Both the position numbers and the translations under genes were made by a program. From Streptacidiphilus sp. ASG 303 (lineage in GTDB: Bacteria; Actinomycetota; Actinomycetes; Streptomycetales; Streptomycetaceae), in assembly GCF_020991365.1 (NCBI RefSeq), contig NZ_JAJLRA010000004.1, positions 248,001 to 312,000 on the forward strand: a stretch of 64,000 nt of DNA. Reading direction: 5' to 3'. Numbering within the stretch: the stretch's first letter is position 1; every line of letters starts with the position of its first letter. Shown piece by piece: positions 34,269-41,262 of the stretch. A model generated the notes under the pieces. It made no database searches and had not been told where the DNA came from. It worked only from the letters and a program-made list of their open reading frames with translations.

Positions 34269-35423
34269 ATGCGTGAGGTGCGCAGACGTCCCCCCGAACC
34301 GGTCCAGGACCCCCGCGAGACCACCTGGTTCCTGCTGCTCCTCTCCCTGGTCGTCCTGGTCGTCGCCCTCGACCTGGCCACCGCGCGCCACTACTGGATC
34401 AGCGTGGTCCTCCTCGTCGTCCCCGGACTGGCCGCCAACGTCTGCTCCGTCGGCCGCACCGCCTCCCTCGGCGGGCTCACCGTCCTGGCGCTCGTCCTGC
34501 TGTACGGCGTCTCCCCGCGCTACGGCGGCACCCCCGGCGACTGGCTCACCATCGGGTCGGCCGTCGCCGTCTCCGCCGTCTGCACCGCCGTCTGCCGCTA
34601 CCGCCTCCAGCGCGAGCGCGACCTGATGCGCGCCCGGGTCACCCTCCGGGCCCTCCAGCGCACCCTGCTCCAGGCCCTGCCCCTGCGCACCGCGGACGTG
34701 GAGGTGCACGGCTTCTACGCCCCCGCCCAGGCCGACGCCCTGGTCGGCGGCGACGTCTATGCCGTCGTGGAGTCCCCGTACGGCACCCGCGTGCTCATCG
34801 GGGACGTCCAGGGCAAGGGCCTGGACGCCATCCAGACCGGGGCCGCCGTGCTCGGCGCCTTCCGCGAGTCCGGCTACCACCTCGCGGCCCTCCCCGACGT
34901 GGCCGACCGGCTCGACCAGGCCGTGGTCCGCCACAACCGCCGGGCCGCGGAGGCCGGGCAGCCGGAGCGCTTCGTCACCGCGCTGCTCGCGGAGTTCGCC
35001 CCCGGGGGAGCCCTGTCGCTGCTCTCCTGCGGCCACCTCCCGCCGCTGCTCCTGCACGGCACGCGGGTGACCGAGGACGAGTGCCCGGACCCCGGCCTCC
35101 CGCTCGGCCTCACCGCGCTGGCCGGCCCGGGGCGCAGCCCCTGGTGCCCGGACCTGGCGGAGGGGGACCTGCTGCTGCTCTGCACCGACGGCGTGCCCGA
35201 GGCCCGCGACGCCGCCGGGGTCTTCTACCCGCTGGCGGACCGCGTCGCGGAGCGGCTGCCCGCCGGGCCCGCCGCCCTCGTCCGCGACCTGCGTGCCGAC
35301 CTCGGCCGGTACGCGGACGGCCGCCTCGGGGACGACGCGGCGGTGCTCGTGGTCCGCCGCCTGGGCGCCCCCGCGGAGCGGGCGTCCGCACCCGAGCCCG
35401 CGGACGGTTCGCGACGGCGGTAG
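34269..35423 (+). CDS. Membrane-bound PP2C/SpoIIE phosphatase
   Basis: A 384-residue protein. Three to four hydrophobic helices lie between residues 18 and 110 (TWFLLLLSLVVLVVALDLA, ISVVLLVVPGLAANV, LGGLTVLALVLLYGV, TIGSAVAVSAVCTAVC). A SpoIIE-type PP2C domain follows (about 140-370): VGGDVYAVVESPYGTRVLIGDVQGKGLDAI and LLCTDGVPEARDAAG carry the metal-binding Asp residues. It should dephosphorylate a phospho-Ser protein such as an anti-anti-sigma factor at the membrane. ATG 34269 is used; an in-frame GTG lies seven codons upstream. It follows the larger phosphatase by 129 bp on the same strand. Confidence 0.9.
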   Translation: MREVRRRPPEPVQDPRETTWFLLLLSLVVLVVALDLATARHYWISVVLLVVPGLAANVCSVGRTASLGGLTVLALVLLYGVSPRYGGTPGDWLTIGSAVAVSAVCTAVCRYRLQRERDLMRARVTLRALQRTLLQALPLRTADVEVHGFYAPAQADALVGGDVYAVVESPYGTRVLIGDVQGKGLDAIQTGAAVLGAFRESGYHLAALPDVADRLDQAVVRHNRRAAEAGQPERFVTALLAEFAPGGALSLLSCGHLPPLLLHGTRVTEDECPDPGLPLGLTALAGPGRSPWCPDLAEGDLLLLCTDGVPEARDAAGVFYPLADRVAERLPAGPAALVRDLRADLGRYADGRLGDDAAVLVVRRLGAPAERASAPEPADGSRRR

Positions 35424-35748
35424 CGGAGCCGGATCCGGCCGTCGTGCCGGGGCCGGTCGTGCCGCCGGGGCGGGCTCGGGGAGGGGGGTGGGGTCGGGCT
35501 CGGGGCCGGGGCCGTGACCGGTCCGCCGGGCCGCGCCGCGGGGCGGGTGACGCGGGCGGGACCCCGTTCCGGAGGGTGCCCGTCCGCTCCCCGCCGGCCG
35601 GGTCCATGCTGGTGGGGGGGCGGAACCCGGCCCCGGACGGGGCGCCGCCGGGCTCCCCGCCCTCCGCCCGGAGGCTGCGCCCGCCCTGCCACCGCCCCCG
35701 CACCACCGCCCCCGCACCACCCGCACAGCGAAAGGCGGCCTCACCGGC
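35424..35748 (+). other. Gene-free region with G-run cluster
   Basis: 325 bp between the phosphatase and rmlB-like genes. At 35467-35513 the plus strand has nine runs of three to six G separated by one to three bases, a textbook G-quadruplex pattern. No coding frame is supported. Confidence 0.6.
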
Positions 35749-36720
35749 GTGAAGGTCCTCGTCACCGGCGGAGCCGGCTTCGTCGGCTCCCACTTCGTCC
35801 GCGCGCTGCTGTCCGGCCCGGACGCGCCCGACGCCGTCACCGTCCTCGACGCCCTCACCTACGCGGGCAACCCCGCCAACCTGCGCGAACACGCCGGCGA
35901 CCCGCGCTTCCGCCTCGTCCGCGGCGACGTCCGCGACGCCGCCCTGGCCGCGGCGCTGCTCCCCGGGCACGACGCCGTGGTCCACTTCGCCGCCGAGTCG
36001 CACGTCGACCGCTCCATCGCGGGCGGCGCCGACTGCACCGCCACCAACGTCCTGGGCACGCAGACGCTGCTGGAGGCCGCCGTCCGGGCCGGCACCCGCA
36101 CCTTCGTCCAGGTCTCCACCGACGAGGTCTACGGCTCGATCCCCTCCGGCTCGTGGACCGAGGACGCGCCCCTCGACCCCAGTTCCCCCTACTCCGCCTC
36201 CAAGGCCGGCGCCGACCTCCTCGCGCTCGCCTACCACCGCACCCACGGCCTGGACGTCAGGATCACCCGCGCCTCCAACACCTACGGCCCCCGCCAGCAC
36301 CCGGAGAAGCTGGTCCCGCGCTTCGTCCGCCGCCTGCTGGCCGGCCGCACCGTCCCCCTCTACGGCGACGGCCGGAACGTCCGCGACTGGCTGCACGTGG
36401 AGGACCACTGCCGCGCCGTCCGGCTCGTCCTGGACGGCGGCCGCCCCGGCCGGGTCTACCACGTCGGCGGCGGCACCGAGCTGTCGAACCTGGAGCTCAC
36501 CGGCATGCTCCTGGAGGCGTGCGGGGCCGGCCCCGACCGCGTGGAGCACGTCGCCGACCGCAAGGGCCACGACGCGCGCTACAGCCTCGACTGGACCAGG
36601 ATCCGCACCGAGCTCGGCTACCGCCCCCGCCGCCCCTTCGCCGAGGGCCTCGCCGGCACCGTCGCCTGGTACCGCGCCCACCCCGACTGGTGGGACACCG
36701 CCGCGCCCGCCGGCGGCTGA
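35749..36720 (+). CDS. dTDP-glucose 4,6-dehydratase (RmlB-like)
   Basis: A 323-residue extended SDR. It begins with VTGGAGFVGSHFVRALL (NAD-binding GxxGxxG). The substrate/catalytic motifs are ALTYAGNPANL, HFAAESHVDRSI, VSTDEVYGSI (Thr-Asp-Glu) and YSASKAGAD (Tyr-Lys), then YGPRQHPEKLVPRF and DGRNVRDWLHVEDHC. It would turn dTDP-glucose into dTDP-4-keto-6-deoxyglucose, the entry to deoxysugars. No rmlA, rmlC, rmlD or glycosyltransferase is nearby, so it may complement a pathway elsewhere. GTG 35749 has only a distant AAAGG. Confidence 0.88.
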   Translation: MKVLVTGGAGFVGSHFVRALLSGPDAPDAVTVLDALTYAGNPANLREHAGDPRFRLVRGDVRDAALAAALLPGHDAVVHFAAESHVDRSIAGGADCTATNVLGTQTLLEAAVRAGTRTFVQVSTDEVYGSIPSGSWTEDAPLDPSSPYSASKAGADLLALAYHRTHGLDVRITRASNTYGPRQHPEKLVPRFVRRLLAGRTVPLYGDGRNVRDWLHVEDHCRAVRLVLDGGRPGRVYHVGGGTELSNLELTGMLLEACGAGPDRVEHVADRKGHDARYSLDWTRIRTELGYRPRRPFAEGLAGTVAWYRAHPDWWDTAAPAGG

Positions 36721-37312
36721 CCGCCGCCGGGCCGCCGCGTCCCCCGGGTCCTCGCGCGCAGGGCCTTCCTGCAGGGCGCGACGGTGTCCCGCAGCAGAGG
36801 ACATCTCCCACGGACGCAGCAAAATCTGTTGTGTCCGCAGTAGACATTGGGTGGCGCCCCGGCTAGGGTTTCTCCCGTAGCCAGAAGTCGTCGAAGCGCG
36901 GCAGAGACGGACCGCCGCGCGCGGTGCATCGGCACGGCAGTGGAGGCGCGGGGCCGGGAAGCACAGGAAGGTCCCGCGGCTGACTGCCGGGCCGGGCGGC
37001 CCGAGGGGCCGCCGGTCGGTACCGCAGTCCGAAGCAGTACCAGCCAGTACAGATGAGAAAGAGAGGAGCGGACGACGCCATCAGGATCGCCCGAGCCACG
37101 ACCTGGTCCGCTCGGGTACCGCAGACCCCGGAATGGAAGGTGGTCCCCGGTCACGCATCCGCGATCCCCGCACTCCCGTCCTCCCGGACGGCCGTGCGGA
37201 CACAGAGAGGCGCACAGCGCCGGTAGATGTAGATGGTGTTGAACCCCTCGGGGCCCCGGTGCCGCACGGCACCGGGGCCCCTCGACGCGTTCCAGTTCCA
37301 GAAGAGGTGCAA
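36721..37312 (+). other. 592-bp leader region of the MerR-like gene
   Basis: No gene is supported here. The composition is less GC-extreme at 36790-36900 and 37020-37060, where promoters are likely. It ends in a perfect hairpin at 37250-37281, then the ribosome-binding site of the regulator. A 26-codon frame from ATG 37233 or GTG 37236 runs through the hairpin and stops at TGA 37314-37316, overlapping the regulator start (GTGA). That would be compatible with a coupled leader peptide, but it has no clear Shine-Dalgarno. Confidence 0.45.
37250..37281 (+). promoter_or_regulatory. Leader hairpin before the MerR-like gene
   Basis: A 14-bp perfect stem (GGGGCCCCGGTGCC / GGCACCGGGGCCCC) with a GCAC loop, 31 bp upstream of the GTG start. 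It could be a terminator of an upstream small RNA or an attenuator. Confidence 0.6.
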
Positions 37313-37660
37313 GTGACCCCAGAGGCCAAACCGCGTACCGCCGACCGGTTCGACGACGACGACTACCCCGCCTACACCATGGGCCGCGCCGCCGAGATGA
37401 TCGGCACCACACCCGCCTTCCTCCGCGCCGTGGGCGAGGCGCGCCTGATCACCCCGCTGCGCTCCGAGGGCGGCCACCGCCGCTACTCCCGCTACCAGCT
37501 GCGCATCGCCGCCCGCGCCCGCGAACTCGTCGACCAGGGCACCCCGATCGACGCCGCCTGCCGCATCGTCATCCTGGAGGACCAGCTCGAGGAGGCCCTG
37601 CGCCTCAACGAGGAACTGCGCCAGGAGGCCGCCGGCCCCGGCACGGACACCGGTTCCTGA
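37313..37660 (+). CDS. MerR/HTH-type small DNA-binding regulator
   Basis: A 115-residue protein. GTG 37313 lies 7 bp after AGAGG. The winged-helix core is [42 protein letters not shown], with the GGHRRY signature of MerR/BldC-type DNA readers. It continues with a helix [43 protein letters not shown], a probable coiled coil for dimerisation. There is no effector domain. It is likely a transcription factor with no small-molecule sensor. The gene has an extensive leader and lies upstream of the cold-shock gene, with which it may be co-regulated; that is inference. Confidence 0.85.
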   Translation: MTPEAKPRTADRFDDDDYPAYTMGRAAEMIGTTPAFLRAVGEARLITPLRSEGGHRRYSRYQLRIAARARELVDQGTPIDAACRIVILEDQLEEALRLNEELRQEAAGPGTDTGS

Positions 37661-37697
37661 AGCCGCGGCCCGAAGCCGCGGCCCGAAGCCGCGGCCC
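37659..37697 (+). repeat. 13-bp tandem repeat, three exact copies
   Basis: GAAGCCGCGGCCC is repeated three times, starting inside the stop codon of the MerR-like gene. Confidence 0.9.
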
Positions 37698-38199
37698 GAG
37701 GAGGCGACGATCGGACGGCGGGCCGCTCCGACGGTCCCGGATGCACGCCGGCAGGACGGGAAGGGGCGGGGCCCGGCGCCGTGCGCACCGGGCCGACGCC
37801 GTCGGCCGGCCCCGGCGGACGCCCGTGCGGCGACCCCCGTCCCACCCGCACCCGTCCGCCCGGACCGGGCGGCCGCCGCCGCCCGTCCCGCCCGCGCGGC
37901 GCGCCCGCCCCGTGCGAATACCTGTCGCCGCAGGAAGAGAAATTCAGTGCAATGAAAGACGAGAATTCATGGACCGGCGGGCGGGGGGAGGAAACTCACC
38001 GCGCCCGTTGGCCTGCTCCGTGCTACGGTTAATCCCGGTTGCAGTTGTGGTTCCCAGAGACTTCAAGTGCCCCCGCCGGCCCTCTGTGCCGGCGGGAGCA
38101 CTTCTTTATGTCCGGCGTTCTTTCCGGGCCGGGCACCATCGCGGCGACGCCGGCCCCGCACAGTGCGGGTTCCGGGTACTGCCCCGAAGGAGATCGACT
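37661..38199 (+). other. Leader and promoter region of the cold-shock gene
   Basis: 539 bp without a supported gene. The first 250 bp are GC-rich with the 13-bp repeat. From about 37910 the DNA turns AT-richer (GAAATTCAGTGCAATGAAAG). The promoter is probably at 38005-38035, followed by the attenuator-like hairpin 38065-38103 and about 95 nt of untranslated leader. Confidence 0.55.
38065..38103 (+). promoter_or_regulatory. Attenuator-like hairpin in the cold-shock leader
   Basis: AAGTGC and CCCGCCGG pair with CCGGCGGG and GCACTT, one bulge between them, and the hairpin is followed by CTTT. It looks like an intrinsic terminator placed upstream of the csp coding region, so readthrough may be regulated. 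Confidence 0.65.
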
Positions 38200-38403
38200 A
38201 TGGCATCTGGCACCGTGAAGTGGTTCAACGCGGAAAAGGGTTTCGGCTTCATCGAGCAGGACGGCGGCGGCGCTGACGTCTTCGCCCACTACTCGAACAT
38301 CGCCGCCCAGGGCTTCCGTGAGCTTCAGGAGGGCCAGAAGGTGAACTTCGACGTCACGCAGGGCCAGAAGGGCCCGCAGGCCGAGAACATCGTTCCCGCC
38401 TGA
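38200..38403 (+). CDS. Cold-shock protein (CspA family)
   Basis: A 67-residue single-stranded RNA/DNA-binding protein. It has the standard CSD fold with RNP1 KGFGFIEQ and RNP2 VFAHYS, the start [16 protein letters not shown], and the end [17 protein letters not shown] lies 7 bp before ATG 38200. CspA-type proteins melt RNA structure and act as antiterminators or translation helpers. A leader hairpin and a strong terminator frame it, so it makes a short monocistronic mRNA with possible readthrough to the helicase 340 bp downstream. Confidence 0.97.
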   Translation: MASGTVKWFNAEKGFGFIEQDGGGADVFAHYSNIAAQGFRELQEGQKVNFDVTQGQKGPQAENIVPA

Positions 38404-38746
38404 CGCGCACGACGTCGCCGGGGCCCGCACCTTGGGGTGCGGGCCCCGGCCCGTTGCTTTTCACGCCCGTGGACCGGCACGGTCCCACGGGCGACGGCGG
38501 GACGGCGTTCCGCCGTCGATCCGCCCGCGGCCGCGGCCCCGGCCGGACGGAGGACCGTCCCGCCCCCGTGGTCCGGCATCCGGGCCGTCCTTTCCCCTCG
38601 GCTGACGCCGATCCCCTCGAAGCTCCGGCGCGATTTCTCCGCCCGGCTTCGTCTTCGTTTTTTCCCCGGCTCGTTCCTGCGATCCTCCCGGCCGTCATCG
38701 GACGCCGGGAATTCCTCGAAACGCGCCGCATCGAGGAAGGTTCTCC
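38404..38746 (+). other. Intergenic region between csp and the helicase
   Basis: 343 bp. The csp terminator is at 38417-38450. DNA from about 38600 to 38740 is AT-richer (TTTCTCC, CGTTTTTTCCCC) and likely holds the helicase promoter and its leader. No gene is seen. Confidence 0.5.
38417..38450 (+). terminator. Terminator of the cold-shock gene
   Basis: A perfect 15-bp stem (GCCGGGGCCCGCACC and complement) with a TTGG loop, 14 bp after the stop. Confidence 0.88.
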
Positions 38747-40234
38747 ATGAACCGCACCGCTCGCACGGACGACCGTTACTCCCGCACCCGGTCCGCCGGC
38801 TTCCCCGGCTCCGGCAGGGGGGACCGCTTCGGCTCCCCCGCCCCGGGCCGCCCGGGCTCCCCGGGCCGTCCCGGCGGCTCCGGGCGGCGTCCCGCAGCGC
38901 TCCGGGGGGAGTTCGCGCTCCCGGTCACCACCACCCCGGCGCTGCCCGCCGCCGCGTCCTTCGCCGACCTGGACATGCCGGCCGCGCTGCTGGCCTCCCT
39001 CACCGCCGAGGGCCTGTCCGTGCCGTTCCCGATCCAGGCGGCCACGCTCCCGAACTCGCTGGCGGGCCGGGACGTCCTGGGCCGCGGGCGCACCGGGTCG
39101 GGCAAGACCCTGGCCTTCGGCCTGTCCCTGCTCGCCCGCACCGCCGGACAGCGCGCCGAGCCGCGGCAGCCGCTGGCCCTGGTCCTGGTGCCGACCCGGG
39201 AGCTGGCCCAGCAGGTCAAGGACGCCCTCGCCCCCTACGCCCGATCGCTGAGGCTCCGTCTGACCACGGTCGTCGGCGGTATGCCGATCGGCCGTCAGGC
39301 CAACGCGCTGCGCGCCGGGACCGAGGTCGTCGTCGCGACCCCGGGCCGGCTCAGGGACCTCATCGAGCGCGGCGACTGCCGTCTCGACCGGGTCGCCACC
39401 ACCGTGCTGGACGAGGCCGACCAGATGGCCGACATGGGATTCATGCCCCAGGTCACCGCCCTGCTCGACCAGGTCCGGCCCGGAGGCCAGCGGATGCTGT
39501 TCTCCGCCACCCTCGACCGCAACGTCGACCTCCTGGTGCGCCGCTACCTGACCGACCCGGTGGTGCACTCGGTCGATCCGTCCGCGGGCGCGGTGACGAC
39601 GATGGAGCACCACGTCCTGCACGTGCACGGCGCCGACAAGTACGCCACCACCACCGAGATCGCCGCCCGCGACGGCCGGGTGATCATGTTCCTGGACACC
39701 AAGCACGCCGTCGACCGGCTCACCGAGCACCTGCTCAACAGCGGGGTGCGCGCCGCCGCCCTGCACGGCGGCAAGTCCCAGCCCCAGCGCACCCGGACCC
39801 TCGACCAGTTCAGGACCGGCCACGTCACGGTGCTGGTGGCGACCAACGTCGCGGCGCGCGGCATCCACGTCGACAACCTCGACCTCGTCGTCAACGTCGA
39901 CCCGCCGACCGACCACAAGGACTACCTGCACCGCGGCGGACGCACCGCCCGCGCCGGCGAGTCCGGCAGCGTCGTCACCCTCGTCCTCCCCGACCAGCGC
40001 CGCGGCATGAACCGGGTGATGGCCGACGCCGGCATCACCCCGCAGACCACCCGGGTCCGCTCCGGCGAGGCCGAGCTGAGCCGCATCACGGGCGCCCAGG
40101 CCCCCTCGGGCGTCCCGGTGACCATCACCGCACCCGTCGTGGAGCGTCCCCGCCGCAGCGCCCCCTCGGCCCGCGGGCGGCGCGGCCGCACCGTCCGGGC
40201 CCGACGCGGCCCCTCGCTCGGCGGCACCGCATAG
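38747..40234 (+). CDS. DEAD-box RNA helicase
   Basis: A 495-residue helicase. ATG 38747 has GAGGAAGG 6 bp upstream. A basic Gly/Arg/Ser-rich N-terminus (about 1-60) precedes the core. Motifs in order: Q-motif region PFPIQAATL; I GRGRTGSGKT; Ia PTRELA; Ib TPGR; II DEAD; III SAT; IV VIMFLDTK; V VATNVAARGIHV; VI HRGGRTARAG. The C-terminal tail is again Arg-rich (RRSAPSARGRRGRTVRARRG), suited to RNA binding. It unwinds structured RNA with ATP. Its position after a CspA gene and before a CBS protein suggests a cold-adaptation module. Confidence 0.95.
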   Translation: MNRTARTDDRYSRTRSAGFPGSGRGDRFGSPAPGRPGSPGRPGGSGRRPAALRGEFALPVTTTPALPAAASFADLDMPAALLASLTAEGLSVPFPIQAATLPNSLAGRDVLGRGRTGSGKTLAFGLSLLARTAGQRAEPRQPLALVLVPTRELAQQVKDALAPYARSLRLRLTTVVGGMPIGRQANALRAGTEVVVATPGRLRDLIERGDCRLDRVATTVLDEADQMADMGFMPQVTALLDQVRPGGQRMLFSATLDRNVDLLVRRYLTDPVVHSVDPSAGAVTTMEHHVLHVHGADKYATTTEIAARDGRVIMFLDTKHAVDRLTEHLLNSGVRAAALHGGKSQPQRTRTLDQFRTGHVTVLVATNVAARGIHVDNLDLVVNVDPPTDHKDYLHRGGRTARAGESGSVVTLVLPDQRRGMNRVMADAGITPQTTRVRSGEAELSRITGAQAPSGVPVTITAPVVERPRRSAPSARGRRGRTVRARRGPSLGGTA

Positions 40235-40290
40235 ACGCCGCCCGGACGGCACGCACCCGACCCGTCGCCCCACTGACAAGGAGAAGCCCT

Positions 40291-40689
40291 GTGACACCGG
40301 TTCGGACGCAGCCTCGGCAGACCGACGGCACGGGCCTGACGGCCCTCGACGCCATGGCCCCGCCCGGACCGCAGGTCGGCGACGACATGGTCGTCGACAT
40401 CGCGCTGTCCGTCCTCATCAGCGCCCGCGTCGAGCACCTGCTCGTCCAGGACGAGGACGGCCGGTGCTCCGGCCTGGTCACCCGGGACCAGCTCACCGCC
40501 CACCGCGGCGGCTCCTGGTACTGCGAGCAGACCCGGCTGCGGGACATCGTCCACGACCGGGGCCCCTTCACCTCCTCCGCGACCTCCCTGGGCAGCGCGG
40601 ACGGCGCCCTGCGCGACCGGATGCTGGGGGCCTCCCCCGTGGTCGACGAGAACGGGTACGCCCTGGGCGTCCTCGCGCTCGCACGCTGA
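40291..40689 (+). CDS. CBS-domain protein
   Basis: A 132-residue protein starting at GTG 40291 with AAGGAGAA upstream, 56 bp after the helicase stop and probably in the same transcript. It has two CBS-like halves: MVVDIALSVLISARVEHLLVQDEDGRCSGLVTRDQLTAHR and LGSADGALRDRMLGASPVVDENGYALGVLALAR. CBS pairs bind adenosine nucleotides and report energy state. There is no fused enzyme, so it may act on the helicase or another partner; that is inference. Confidence 0.75.
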   Translation: MTPVRTQPRQTDGTGLTALDAMAPPGPQVGDDMVVDIALSVLISARVEHLLVQDEDGRCSGLVTRDQLTAHRGGSWYCEQTRLRDIVHDRGPFTSSATSLGSADGALRDRMLGASPVVDENGYALGVLALAR

Positions 40690-40808
40690 CCCGCCCGGGC
40701 CGGCCCGCCCCGGGCCGGCCGTCCGAGGCAGGAGACGGCGGGGCAGGAGACGGCGGGGCGCCGGTGCCGGGCCCTCCACGCCTGCAGCGGCGCGGCGGTG
40801 GAAACGAC

Positions 40809-40842
40809 GAGGGCCCGGACCGCTGGTGCGGTCCGGGCCCTC
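40809..40842 (-). terminator. Terminator of tRNA-Ser(GGA)
   Basis: A perfect 15-bp stem (GAGGGCCCGGACCGC and complement) with a TGGT loop, 7 bp beyond the tRNA 3' end on the minus strand. It may also end the CBS-gene transcript. Confidence 0.88.
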
Positions 40843-40848
40843 TGCCGG

Positions 40849-40933
40849 CGGAGGATACGAGATTCGAACTCGTGAGGGGTTGCCCCCAACACGCTTTCCA
40901 AGCGTGCGCCCTAGGCCTCTAGGCGAATCCTCC
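40849..40933 (-). tRNA. tRNA-Ser(GGA)
   Basis: An 85-nt class II tRNA with acceptor GGAGGAT/ATCCTCC, discriminator G, GGA anticodon in CTTGGAAAG, and a long variable arm. CCA is not encoded. Unlike the other two Ser/Pro insertion sites in the window, it shows no duplicated fragment nearby. Confidence 0.97.
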
Positions 40934-41042
40934 GTGGGAGAGCTTACTAGATGTTCGGGGGTGCTCGTGCACACCGGCCGGGAGGCGCGCGGCGGGCCCG
41001 AGCTGCGGTCATGAGCGGTCCCGGGATCCGCTACTCTGGTGC

Positions 41043-41132
41043 CAGCCCCTCGTGCGGCGTCATCTCGCTGAACCCCCCCAGGGCCGGAAGGCAGCAAGGG
41101 TAGGTGAGCTCTGGCGGGTGCACGGGGGGTCC
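41043..41132 (+). ncRNA. ffs: Bacterial small SRP RNA (4.5S RNA)
   Basis: The conserved domain IV hairpin is plain: GCTGAACC, then CAGGGCCGGAAGGCAGCAA with the GGAA tetraloop and the asymmetric internal loop bound by Ffh, then GGGTAGGTGAGC. The ends pair (CCCCTCGTGC with GCACGGGGGG). TACTCT at 41032-41037 is a good -10. The 3' end is approximate. It lies directly upstream of dnaX, the usual order in actinobacteria. Confidence 0.9.
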
Positions 41133-41262
41133 TGTCGTTCCCGGGGCCCTCCGTCCGGGGCCTGCCGTGCGGGCCCCCGCGCACCGGCCCCGCCGGGACC
41201 CGCCGCGGTCCGCGGAGCACGCGGGGCGCCGGTTGTCGGTCCTCCCCTATATCGTCGGTGGC

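Noticed and set aside
31311-35858. 1515-codon minus-strand frame
   Set aside because: It runs antisense to two well-supported phosphatase genes and rmlB; low-complexity shadow.
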